From positions 216,088 through 280,087 of the forward strand of contig CACMQA010000001.1 in assembly GCA_902615715.1 (NCBI GenBank): DNA of 64,000 nucleotides, read 5' to 3'. The notes beneath the pieces were generated by a model, which was not told where the DNA came from, did no database searches, and worked only from the letters and a program-made list of their open reading frames with translations. Positions 54,614-62,498 of the stretch are shown here, one piece after another; the first letter of the stretch is position 1; each line of letters opens with the position of its first letter. Source of the stretch: an uncultured Pelagibacteraceae bacterium. Lineage in GTDB: Bacteria; Pseudomonadota; Alphaproteobacteria; Pelagibacterales; Pelagibacteraceae. The translations under genes and the position numbers were made by a program.

Positions 54614-55563
54614 AACTTAATTTTTCCTAGAGCATTATTTTTAAATATATTTGCTTCTTTAATATAACGTCTTACCATTTGAGTTGTTTTGTGTCCTGTC
54701 ATAGCCATAATGCTTCTTTCATCAGCACCTGACTCTGCAGCTACTGTTGCAAAACCTGATCTTAAACTATGACCTGAAAAATTATGGTTTTCTATACCTG
54801 CTAATTTTAAACAATCTTTAATTATTAATACTACTGATTGATCTGTTAGCCTGTGCGCGGTAAGTGTTGAGCCTTTTGCAAATCTTCTAAATATTGGGCC
54901 AGTTTTTATTTTAGACAAATTAATCCAATTTTTTAAACTCGTTACTGGACAATATTTTTCATTAGAGAAATAGGGCAGTCCTTTAATCAAACCTTCTCCA
55001 AATTGATCTGTTTTGGACCTCCTAAGTGTTATTTTTACACCTTCTTCAACAAAATCTAAGTCTTCATAATCAATAGAAATTAATTCTGTACGTCTAAATC
55101 CTCCTCCAAAACCTATAAGTATTAATGTTCTATTCCTTAATTTTTTAATTTTTTCTATTTTTTGTTCGTCAATAACATTAATTATTTGTTTTAAATGATT
55201 GATTAATATAGGTTTTTTTCCTGTTTGAATGCTTCCTTTTTTTCTTTTTATACCCATTAAATTTTCAATAATAACCGGGTGCTTGGTATCTAAATAATGA
55301 CCTTTTAGCTTATGAACAACACCAATGGAAACTAACCTACGTCTTAATGTACTAATTTTTGAGTTGGCGGAAAGGTGCGTTAAATATAAGGATACAACTT
55401 TAGGTTCAGTTGGCATTGAATTAAATCCGTGCTTCGCACAAAAAACCCCGAAATCTTTGAAATCTGATTTATACGCTCTCAGCGTGTTATTAGCTTTGGA
55501 ACTTTTTAAATTCTCCAGAGTTTCTTCGTGAAGCTTTTTTACATCTGTTAATAACTCATTCAT
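54610..55563 (-). CDS. Tyrosine recombinase/integrase
   Basis: 317 residues. The N-terminal SAM-like core-binding domain (about 12-95: NTLRAYKSDFKDFGVFCAKHG) is followed by a complete catalytic domain: Arg157 in GGFRRTEL, Lys184 in RRSKTD, His265 and Arg268 in GHSLRSGF, His291 in MTGHKTTQM and Tyr300 in RRYIKEAN. All six residues are intact, so it should be active. It is XerC/D-like in length but sits in an accessory region, and is followed by FkbM with a 4-nt overlap. No adjacent tRNA or paired att site was found. Confidence 0.92.
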   Translation of the reverse strand: MNELLTDVKKLHEETLENLKSSKANNTLRAYKSDFKDFGVFCAKHGFNSMPTEPKVVSLYLTHLSANSKISTLRRRLVSIGVVHKLKGHYLDTKHPVIIENLMGIKRKKGSIQTGKKPILINHLKQIINVIDEQKIEKIKKLRNRTLILIGFGGGFRRTELISIDYEDLDFVEEGVKITLRRSKTDQFGEGLIKGLPYFSNEKYCPVTSLKNWINLSKIKTGPIFRRFAKGSTLTAHRLTDQSVVLIIKDCLKLAGIENHNFSGHSLRSGFATVAAESGADERSIMAMTGHKTTQMVRRYIKEANIFKNNALGKIKL

Positions 55564-55618
55564 ATTATTACTATTGATAACAATTAATTATCATTAGTAA
55601 TATATTAAGTGATTTTAG

Positions 55619-55810
55619 ATGTCAATACGTATAATTTTAAAACAAATGATTAAATTTATTCTTCCTATAGTAGTATTTATAGCTGCTGTTTACGGAATTT
55701 CCTACTTCTGGACTAACTCAAGCTCAAAAGGCAAAAAAATGATAGCTTTAGGCTTAATAATAGCCCTAATAGTAGGCTTATCTCTAACAATTTACTTAAT
55801 TTTTGACTAA
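55619..55810 (+). CDS. Small two-helix membrane protein, unknown
   Basis: 63 residues, not recognised. Two hydrophobic helices (about 11-30 and 41-61) are linked by a basic loop (SSSKGKKM). The stop overlaps the alkyltransferase start by one base, indicating coupled expression. Small proteins of this kind next to ogt-like genes have no known function. Confidence 0.65.
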   Translation: MSIRIILKQMIKFILPIVVFIAAVYGISYFWTNSSSKGKKMIALGLIIALIVGLSLTIYLIFD

Positions 55811-56085
55811 TGAAGCTAGTAGGCACTAAATTTCAACTAAAAGTATGGGCTTATTTGAAGAAAATACCTCGTGGAAGTGTTAAAACCTATTCTCAGGTGG
55901 CTAAAGGCATAGGAAAACCGCTTGCTGTACGTGCTGTAGCCAATGCTATAGGAAAAAACCCTTATGCACCCAAAATTCCTTGCCATAGAGTTATAAGATC
56001 TGATGGATCGCTTGGAGGATATTCAGGCAAAGGAGGGGTAAAAACTAAAAGATTTTTACTAAAAAAAGAGGGTATAAAGCTCTAG
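55810..56085 (+). CDS. Short methylated-DNA-protein cysteine methyltransferase (Ogt-type)
   Basis: 91 residues containing only the DNA-binding/active-site domain. Arg41 in VRAVANAIGKN is the nucleotide-flipping residue and Cys58 in PCHRVI is the alkyl acceptor; the Cys is intact, unlike in alkyltransferase-like proteins, where it is Trp. GGYSGKGGVKTKRFLL follows. The N-terminal ribonuclease-like domain of full Ogt/Ada proteins is absent. It would remove alkyl groups from guanine O6. It is the last gene before a 0.4-kb non-coding stretch. Confidence 0.87.
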   Translation: MKLVGTKFQLKVWAYLKKIPRGSVKTYSQVAKGIGKPLAVRAVANAIGKNPYAPKIPCHRVIRSDGSLGGYSGKGGVKTKRFLLKKEGIKL

Positions 56086-56497
56086 AATTGTTATTTGACG
56101 GGCGATCGGGTCTATTAGCCCCTATTTCATTGTATTATTTACCCACACACCAGTCAGTTGTACTTTAAAATCAATAATCGCAAAAAAAACACTATCTACG
56201 GCCGTTTAAACGCTATATTCAGTACACGCATTGCTTGTAGAATTGTTAATTAATGCTGCTTTTAGATTAGTCTAAAATACCCTATTTTGTTGGATTTTAA
56301 GCTTTCAATCTTTAATTTTAAGAGTTTTTTTTTGTAAAGCCTTGATTTTAAGCACTTCTTTAGAATTATTTATTATTTTTTTTAGCTTAAATAAGGCACA
56401 TTTTTCAATGTTTATTTAGATTTTTTATTATATATATAAATGATACTTACCTATTTATTCACATATTACTTTAACTATATTATGTAAGTTATTGTAT
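56086..56497. other. 412-bp stretch without a recognisable gene
   Basis: No frame longer than about 40 codons is seen on either strand. The first 150 bases are richer in G and C than the rest. No tRNA, SRP RNA, 6S or tmRNA signature was recognised. The one clear structure is an inverted repeat: TTTTAGA at 56260-56266 and TCTAAAA at 56271-56277 around a TTAG loop. The length is exceptional for this gene-dense genome. It lies at the end of the accessory block, between the ogt-like gene and the 3' end of the AEC transporter gene. Confidence 0.6.
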
Positions 56498-57397
56498 TTA
56501 TTGAAAATACTTAAGGCTTAAAAAAACTACTATTGGAATAGTAATGAATGACATAACAGTAGAAGTAACGATAACACTTGCTACGCTATCTACCACCTTT
56601 CTCTCTGAATACATTGAGCCCACCAAATAAGTTAAAACCGCACTTGGCATACATGATTGAATTAAAAGAACTCCTGCAGCAAAACCATTTAAATTAAGAA
56701 ATTTAATTAATCCAAATCCAATTAAAGGCCCGATAATGACTCTTACCGCTCCCAGAATTGATGCATGAGTCCAAGACACTACTTTTAATCTTGATAAAGC
56801 TATACCTAAAGACATTAAAACTAAAAATATAGTGGCGTATGTAAGTAAAAATGTAGTGTTTTCTAAATATCCAGGAACATCCCATTCAAAATATAAAAAT
56901 ATGACTGAAACAATTATTCCGTAAATTGGCATATTCTTAATTAATATTTCAAATGAAAAGCTTTTTTTGGCCAATAAAACTCCAAGTGTAAAGTGAAGAA
57001 GAATAATTACTGATGCAATAGCAGATGCGACCCCTAGCCCAGCTGTTCCATAAGCAAATAAACAAATAGGAATACCGATATTTCCAGTGTTTGGTAAAAT
57101 TAATGGTGGCAATTCACTAATAAAATCTTTTTTAAGTAATAAAAGAAATATAATACCTACAATTGAAAAACCTCCAATTATAATAAGTGCATATATAAAA
57201 TATTCAGTAAAAACGCTTAAGGTTACACCGGTAGTTGTTATCGTATAAAAAATCATTGCAGGTGTACCAACATTACCGGCAAATGTAGTTATAAAATCTG
57301 TGCTAATTTCTGGATTTTTTTTTCCAAGATAATAACCTACCCCAATAACAAAAAAAACAGGGGCAATAACATCAATAAGTTTTAAGTAGAGCTCCAT
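56498..57397 (-). CDS. AEC-family (auxin efflux carrier) transporter
   Basis: 299 residues with about ten membrane helices. The family pattern is visible: N-terminal FVIGVGYYLGKKNPE, then FAGNVGTPAMIFYTI, LPNTGNIGIPICLFAYG with the central broken helix, and LLIQSCMPSAVLTYLVG near the end. Bacterial members export or import organic acids such as malate or malonate. It starts at the base where the SbmA-like gene stops, so they are probably one operon. Confidence 0.85.
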   Translation of the reverse strand: MELYLKLIDVIAPVFFVIGVGYYLGKKNPEISTDFITTFAGNVGTPAMIFYTITTTGVTLSVFTEYFIYALIIIGGFSIVGIIFLLLLKKDFISELPPLILPNTGNIGIPICLFAYGTAGLGVASAIASVIILLHFTLGVLLAKKSFSFEILIKNMPIYGIIVSVIFLYFEWDVPGYLENTTFLLTYATIFLVLMSLGIALSRLKVVSWTHASILGAVRVIIGPLIGFGLIKFLNLNGFAAGVLLIQSCMPSAVLTYLVGSMYSERKVVDSVASVIVTSTVMSFITIPIVVFLSLKYFQ

Positions 57398-58401
57398 TAA
57401 GCTCTTACATCAGATTTCCTTGGTTTTCTCAACTTATTTTTGAAATTTATCGCTTCTTCAAATTCCATCAAACGTTTATGAATTGATCTTAGCTCTGTTA
57501 TTCTAGTCCAATTTTGCAAGAATAGAGAAAAACTACTTTGAACTTCTCTAAAAGCACTAGATGTTTGAATTAATACACCTAATGTCATAGCGCCAGTAAA
57601 TAAACCTGGGCCCATTAACAAATAAGGTACTATAATCATAGTTTGGTTATACATTATTAACCAAAGGTCAAAATATCCATAGTGTAAGAAAAGCCTGTGA
57701 TAATTGAATTTTATACCAGTAAATAGCTGTAGAATAGATGGAGCTTGAGCGTAATTTTTCCTATCATCTTCTCCGTAAACTAATTCTTTTCTAAAAGCTG
57801 CCTCTACTTTTTGATTATTATACTCAAGCCCAGGCAGTTTTATTCCAACTATCCAGCTAATTATTAAACCACCTAAACTAGCTACTAATGAAACCCAAAC
57901 AAGTGATCCAGAAATATCTTTAAAAAAAGGAATTACTACGTTAGATGAAAGCCCCCACAGAATTGGAAGAAAGGCAATCAATAACATAATTGCCCTTACT
58001 ACTTGTAAGCCTAAACTTTCTACAATTTTAGCAAAATTCATCGCATCTTCTTGTATACGTTGTGAAGCTCCTTCAACTTTTGCATCAACAGCTCTCCAAT
58101 AAGGCATGTAGGAAAAAGTCATTGCTTCTCTCCACCTAAAAGCCCACAATCTTGTAAAATAATTAGTTACTGTGTAAATAATTACGTAAGGGATAGCTAA
58201 CTTCATAAATAATGCTATTCCATCATAAAATTCAGATAATTCTCTATTAGGAGCATCCTGTAAAAGATCGTAAAATCCTTTGTACCACTCATTTATCTTA
58301 ACATCGATATAAGTTTGGGCTAAAAGTGATAATATAATAAAAGCAAAGCCGCCCCATGACCATAGTAACCACTTATTTTCTGTAAAATAACTACGCCACA
58401 T
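57397..58401 (-). CDS. SbmA/BacA-family transporter
   Basis: 334 residues with seven predicted membrane segments. WYKGFYDLLQDA, FRWREAMTFSYMPYWRAVDAKVEGASQRIQEDAMNFAKIVESL (58001-58129) and QTSSAFREVQSSFSLFLQNWTRITELRSIHKRLMEFE match SbmA/BacA. Known relatives take up peptides, peptide antibiotics and, in some bacteria, vitamin B12-like cargo using the proton gradient. It is about 70 residues shorter than E. coli SbmA. It lies two bases after the NDUFS4-like gene and one base before the AEC transporter. Confidence 0.87.
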   Translation of the reverse strand: MWRSYFTENKWLLWSWGGFAFIILSLLAQTYIDVKINEWYKGFYDLLQDAPNRELSEFYDGIALFMKLAIPYVIIYTVTNYFTRLWAFRWREAMTFSYMPYWRAVDAKVEGASQRIQEDAMNFAKIVESLGLQVVRAIMLLIAFLPILWGLSSNVVIPFFKDISGSLVWVSLVASLGGLIISWIVGIKLPGLEYNNQKVEAAFRKELVYGEDDRKNYAQAPSILQLFTGIKFNYHRLFLHYGYFDLWLIMYNQTMIIVPYLLMGPGLFTGAMTLGVLIQTSSAFREVQSSFSLFLQNWTRITELRSIHKRLMEFEEAINFKNKLRKPRKSDVRA

Positions 58402-58403
58402 AA

Positions 58404-58688
58404 TTAATTTTTAATAAAATTGTCTGCATAAGATTTTATAACAAATTCTTTCTTCTTAGGTTCGATAACTTTGTAGGAGATATTATTTTTTTTAGCATAT
58501 TCTACAGCTTGTTCTTTTGTAGAGAATTTAAGAACAACTTCTTCCAATGTATCTGTTGATGTTTCCCAGCCCATAAGAGGGTTTATAGAGGGGTCTTTAG
58601 TTTCAAATTCTAAAACCCATTTCTTTAGCTTGCCCCTGCCCGATTGCATTGCAGTTTTAGAAGGTATGTAAATTTTAGCTTTTTTCAT
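58404..58688 (-). CDS. NADH dehydrogenase accessory subunit (NDUFS4/ETC complex I family)
   Basis: 94 residues. The conserved pattern KAKIYIPSKTAMQSGRGKLKKWVLEFE, then DPLMGWETSTDT-like NPLMGWETSTDTLEEVVLKFSTKEQAVEYAKKNNISYKVIEP is the NDUFS4 (18-kDa) fold found in alphaproteobacteria and mitochondria. It stabilises complex I. It is commonly found beside tRNA-Pro in alphaproteobacteria, as here. The gene is at the head of the SbmA-AEC operon. Confidence 0.92.
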   Translation of the reverse strand: MKKAKIYIPSKTAMQSGRGKLKKWVLEFETKDPSINPLMGWETSTDTLEEVVLKFSTKEQAVEYAKKNNISYKVIEPKKKEFVIKSYADNFIKN

Positions 58689-58696
58689 GCTTATAG

Positions 58697-58773
<77 letters not shown>

Positions 58774-58782
58774 ATCGTCTGT

Positions 58783-58811
58783 TTTATAGGTTAATTATAC
58801 CTTTTTGGCAA
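58783..58811 (-). promoter_or_regulatory. sigma70-type promoter of tRNA-Pro
   Basis: On the minus strand TTGCCA (58811-58806) and TATAAA (58788-58783) are exactly 17 nt apart. The -10 ends 9 nt before the first base of tRNA-Pro, so the transcript starts within a few bases of the mature 5' end. Confidence 0.55.
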
Positions 58812-58846
58812 TTGAAAGATAACCGCTATACAAGTAAATAGTACTT

Positions 58847-60019
58847 ATGATCCAACATATAACTAAACCGTTTAGAGAGTTTTTTAAATTAGAAGCATCC
58901 TCTGGAATTATGCTTTTGATAGCGGCAATACTAGCATTAGTTATAAGTAACGGTTCATACAGTGATGAATATTTTTCAATTTTAAAAAAATACGTAACAC
59001 TAGGTACAGATAGTTTTGGACTTAAATTAAGTGTTTTGCATTGGATCAACGACGTCTTAATGGCAATTTTCTTTTTTTTCGTCTCTCTAGAAATAAAAAG
59101 AGAATTTATTCAAGGTGAATTATCAAATCCAAAACAGGCTTTATTACCAATTATAGGAGCTGTAGGAGGAATGGTGGTGCCTGCCCTATTTTATATATTC
59201 ATTAATTACTCAGATAGTACAACATTAAATGGGTGGGCCATTCCATCAGCAACCGATATTGCTTTTTCTTTAGGTGTATTATCATTATTAGGCAAAAGAG
59301 TTCCTATTTCCTTAAAAGTTTTTTTAACAGCTTTAGCAATTATAGATGATTTAGGTGCAATTGTAATAATAGCTTTCTTCTATTCTGGAAATATTCAATC
59401 TATTTATTTAATTTTAATGTTATTATCAGTGATAGTTTTAATTGGATTAAATAAATTCAAAATAAATAATTTTTTACCATATTTAATTGTTGGAATTTTT
59501 TTATGGGACTTTACACACCAATCTGGTATTCATGCAACAATTGCAGGAGTTCTTTTAGCTTTAACAATTCCCCATAACACCAAAAATAATAAAAATTCTT
59601 TATTATTAAAATTAGAACATGGTCTTTCACCTTATGTGGCTTTTGGAATAATGCCAATCTTTGCGTTTGCAAATGCAGGTGTTTCACTGGAAGGTTTAAC
59701 TTTTGCGACTCTTTTAAATCCAGTGCCATTAGGAATTGTTTTAGGATTATTTTTTGGTAAACAAATTGGGGTTTTTGTTTTATCCTATTTATCAGTAAAA
59801 TTAAAAATTGCAGATAAACCCAATAATTCAACTTGGCCAGCATTCTATGCAGTTTCAATTTTAACTGGGATAGGTTTTACAATGAGTTTATTTGTTGGAA
59901 ATTTAGCATTTGCTAATAACTTACAATACATAGATGGAGTGAAAATTGGAGTGCTAGCAGGTTCATTGCTTTCAACTGTTTTTGGTTACGTTTTATTATT
60001 ATTATTCTCAAAAAAATGA
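58847..60019 (+). CDS. nhaA: Na+/H+ antiporter NhaA
   Basis: 390 residues with about 12 membrane helices. It exchanges internal sodium for protons. The paired aspartates are in ALAIIDDLGAIVIIAFFY, and FVSLEIKREFIQGELSNPKQALLP, WAIPSATDIAFSLGVLSLLG and GIGFTMSLFVGNLAF are NhaA landmarks. It overlaps the NifU-like gene by 4 nt. It is a typical marine sodium-handling protein. Confidence 0.95.
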   Translation: MIQHITKPFREFFKLEASSGIMLLIAAILALVISNGSYSDEYFSILKKYVTLGTDSFGLKLSVLHWINDVLMAIFFFFVSLEIKREFIQGELSNPKQALLPIIGAVGGMVVPALFYIFINYSDSTTLNGWAIPSATDIAFSLGVLSLLGKRVPISLKVFLTALAIIDDLGAIVIIAFFYSGNIQSIYLILMLLSVIVLIGLNKFKINNFLPYLIVGIFLWDFTHQSGIHATIAGVLLALTIPHNTKNNKNSLLLKLEHGLSPYVAFGIMPIFAFANAGVSLEGLTFATLLNPVPLGIVLGLFFGKQIGVFVLSYLSVKLKIADKPNNSTWPAFYAVSILTGIGFTMSLFVGNLAFANNLQYIDGVKIGVLAGSLLSTVFGYVLLLLFSKK

Positions 60020-60417
60020 TTTCTAATGAAATAATTAAATTTGCTTCAAATACTTCTAATGTAGGATTAACAAATAAATATACTTTTAAATCTACAAAAA
60101 AAAATTCAATGTGTGGAGATTTAATCAAAGTTGAATTAATTCTAAAAAATTCTAAAATTAATTCAATGAAGTATGAAACAGAATCATGTATATTATGTGA
60201 AGCATCTGCTAGCCTACTGTCGAAAAAAATTAAAAATCTTCCAATAAAAACGATTAAAGAAGAATTAAATAAATTGAAAAATATATCCTTAAAAGACTTG
60301 AAATTTATTTTTCCAAAAAAATTTAAAGAATTTAAGTTTTTAATAAATAAAGATAATTTAAATAGGATAAATTGTATTTATTTACCTATTGATGCTGTGT
60401 TAAAAGCTTTAAAATGA
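60016..60417 (+). CDS. NifU/IscU-like Fe-S scaffold family protein
   Basis: 133 residues. It has three cysteines at NifU_N-like positions: SMCGDLIKVEL, a C-x-x-C cluster in ETESCILCEASASLL, and INCIYLPIDAV near the C-terminus. This resembles small NifU-like proteins of alphaproteobacteria rather than true IscU, whose LPPVK motif is absent. A role in iron-sulfur cluster assembly or repair is likely but not proven. It is coupled to nhaA and to gpx by overlaps of 4 nt. Confidence 0.75.
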   Translation: MISNEIIKFASNTSNVGLTNKYTFKSTKKNSMCGDLIKVELILKNSKINSMKYETESCILCEASASLLSKKIKNLPIKTIKEELNKLKNISLKDLKFIFPKKFKEFKFLINKDNLNRINCIYLPIDAVLKALK

Positions 60418-60962
60418 TGAAAAAAATACTTATTATATTTTTGATAATGTTTGGTTTTTTTAGTAAAGGGAATTCAGCTTACGACATATTGGCTTATGAA
60501 TTCAAATTTAATGGAATTGAAGGAAATTTAATAAATCTTAAAGATTATGAGAATAAAGTTATCGTTGTTGTAAATGTTGCTTCAAGATGTGGGTTTACAA
60601 ATCAATACGAAGATTTGCAGACACTATGGACTAATTATAGAGAAAAAGATTTAGTAGTTTTAGGAGTTCCTAGTAATAATTTCAAACAGGAACCAGGATC
60701 TAATAAAGAAATTAAGGATTTTTGTGAAACTAATTTTAATATAAATTTTCCAATGACTGAAAAAATTGATGTCATTGGTAATAATGCTCATCCTTTTTTT
60801 ATTTGGGCAAAAGAGAACCATGGAAAAAGTGCAATACCAAAATGGAATTTCCACAAAATAATTATTGGTAAAGACGGAAAAGTTTCAGATACTTTTTCAT
60901 CAATTACTAAGCCATCGTCAGAAAAATTTATTAATTTTATTGAAAAAGAAATTAAAAATTAA
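60414..60962 (+). CDS. Glutathione peroxidase (periplasmic or secreted)
   Basis: 182 residues with an N-terminal signal peptide (1-22, ending GNSA). The peroxidatic Cys59 is in VNVASRCGFTNQYEDLQ; it is Cys, not selenocysteine. VLGVPSNNFKQEPGSN supplies the conserved Gln, and PKWNFHKIIIGKDG the conserved Trp-Asn. It reduces peroxides using thioredoxin or glutathione. It converges on the PhnP-like gene with 11 nt overlap. Confidence 0.92.
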   Translation: MMKKILIIFLIMFGFFSKGNSAYDILAYEFKFNGIEGNLINLKDYENKVIVVVNVASRCGFTNQYEDLQTLWTNYREKDLVVLGVPSNNFKQEPGSNKEIKDFCETNFNINFPMTEKIDVIGNNAHPFFIWAKENHGKSAIPKWNFHKIIIGKDGKVSDTFSSITKPSSEKFINFIEKEIKN

Positions 60963-61719
60963 AACTTAAACCATCAAAGGCAGGAATTATATTTTTTGGT
61001 AATTTCTTTTTAAGAGTAAAATAATCCAAATCCACATGTAAATTCGTTAATATTGTTTTTTTCGGCTTAACAAATTTTACAAAATCAATAGCGTCATCAT
61101 AATTAAAATGTGACGGATGTTTGTTTTTTCTTAAACAATCAATAATTAAAAAATTTAAATTCATAAGTTTTTTTGCAGCTTTATTGCTAATCTTATTACA
61201 ATCACTAATATAAGCAATATTATCAAATAAATAGCCAGTTGCTTTAATCATTCCATGCGTAACTTCAAACGGTTCAATTTCAATCTTAAAATTACTCTTA
61301 AAAATTTTAAATTTTTTTTTAACAATGTGAGGTTTCATTATGGGTTTATATCCATGTCTTTGATTAAAACAAAAAGTATACTTTTTTTTGAGTTCTTTGA
61401 CTGTTCTTGGAGATCCATAAATAGGAATTTTTTTTTTATTTTTCCAAAAAAAAGGCCTCATTTCAAAAATACCGGTTGTTTGATCGGCATGTTCATGTGT
61501 GTAAATTATAGCGTCTAGAGTTTTAATATTGTTTTTTAAAAATTGATTTTTAATGTCAGGTGATGTGTCAATAAGTATAGATAAATCACCTTTTTGAATG
61601 TGAGCACAACATCTTGTTCTAATATTTTTTGAGTTTTTCTTTAATTTTGCTGAATAATTAGTAATCCAGGGCGAACCTAGTGAACTTCCACATCCTAAAA
61701 TAGTAAATTTATTTTTCAA
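60952..61719 (-). CDS. PhnP-like metallo-beta-lactamase-fold hydrolase
   Basis: 255 residues. The fold starts ILGCGSSLGSP... and RTRCCAHIQKGDLSILIDTSPD. The metal motif reads YTHEHADQTTGIFEMRP: His-x-His-x-Asp is intact but the last His is Gln. A second metal His is in FEVTHGMIKATGYLF and NLHVDLDY. Related proteins follow tatD and metG in many alphaproteobacteria, and act on cyclic phosphates in PhnP; the function here is unproven. It overlaps tatD by 4 nt. Confidence 0.85.
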   Translation of the reverse strand: MKNKFTILGCGSSLGSPWITNYSAKLKKNSKNIRTRCCAHIQKGDLSILIDTSPDIKNQFLKNNIKTLDAIIYTHEHADQTTGIFEMRPFFWKNKKKIPIYGSPRTVKELKKKYTFCFNQRHGYKPIMKPHIVKKKFKIFKSNFKIEIEPFEVTHGMIKATGYLFDNIAYISDCNKISNKAAKKLMNLNFLIIDCLRKNKHPSHFNYDDAIDFVKFVKPKKTILTNLHVDLDYFTLKKKLPKNIIPAFDGLSFNF

Positions 61720-62498
61720 TTTAACTCGCCAAATAAATTAAAAAAATTTTTAGTAGTAATATTTGAAAAATCATTAAAAGAAAGATTTTTTAATTTAGAT
61801 AAGAATTTTACTGTGTGAATTATATAACTTGGTTCGTTTGGTTTTCCTCTAAATGGAACTGGTGCTAAGTAAGGTGAGTCTGTTTCAACTAAAATTCTAT
61901 TATTTGGAATTTCTTTAAATGTATTAGCTAAATCTACTGATTTTTTAAAAGTAACAACTCCGCTTGCCGATATATAAGCACCTAAATCTAATAATTTAAA
62001 TGCAAATTCTTTAGATCCTGTAAAACAATGTATCAAAACTTTAAAATTTTTTTCATTTAATCTATCCTTAATTATTTTTAAAGTTTCTTCTTCAGCATTT
62101 CTGGTGTGCACAATTAATGGAAGCTGTGTTTTTTGCGCCGAAGATATATGTTCTTCAAAACATTTAATCTGATCTTTTTTATCAGAATGATTATAGTAAA
62201 AATCAAGGCCACTTTCACCTATTCCAATTATTTTTTTACTAAGTTTAGTCTTTTTAATTATATCTACAGACTTGATTGATTGATGATTTTTCGCTTCATG
62301 AGGATGAATTCCATAAGAACCATAAACACATTCATTCTTTGATATAATATTGAGAATTTTGTCATAACTTTTATCTTCAGTTGAAATAGTAAGTAAATAC
62401 TTAACTCCGTCCTTATTTGCTCTATCAATAGTCTCTTTTAAGGATAGAGACATAGGTTCGTAATTTAAATGACAGTGTGAATCAATTATCATCTTCAA
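61716..62498 (-). CDS. tatD: TatD-family deoxyribonuclease
   Basis: 260 residues. Metal motif IDSHCHLNYE (His-x-His), IGIGESGLDFYYN with Glu, LIVHTRNAEEE, VLIHCFTGSKEF and LVETDSPYLAPVPFRGKPNEPSYI are complete. It is a 3'-5' DNA exonuclease family with metal-dependent activity. It overlaps metG by 17 nt and the PhnP-like gene by 4 nt; the metG-tatD-MBL order is alphaproteobacterial. Confidence 0.93.
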   Translation of the reverse strand: MKMIIDSHCHLNYEPMSLSLKETIDRANKDGVKYLLTISTEDKSYDKILNIISKNECVYGSYGIHPHEAKNHQSIKSVDIIKKTKLSKKIIGIGESGLDFYYNHSDKKDQIKCFEEHISSAQKTQLPLIVHTRNAEEETLKIIKDRLNEKNFKVLIHCFTGSKEFAFKLLDLGAYISASGVVTFKKSVDLANTFKEIPNNRILVETDSPYLAPVPFRGKPNEPSYIIHTVKFLSKLKNLSFNDFSNITTKNFFNLFGELN

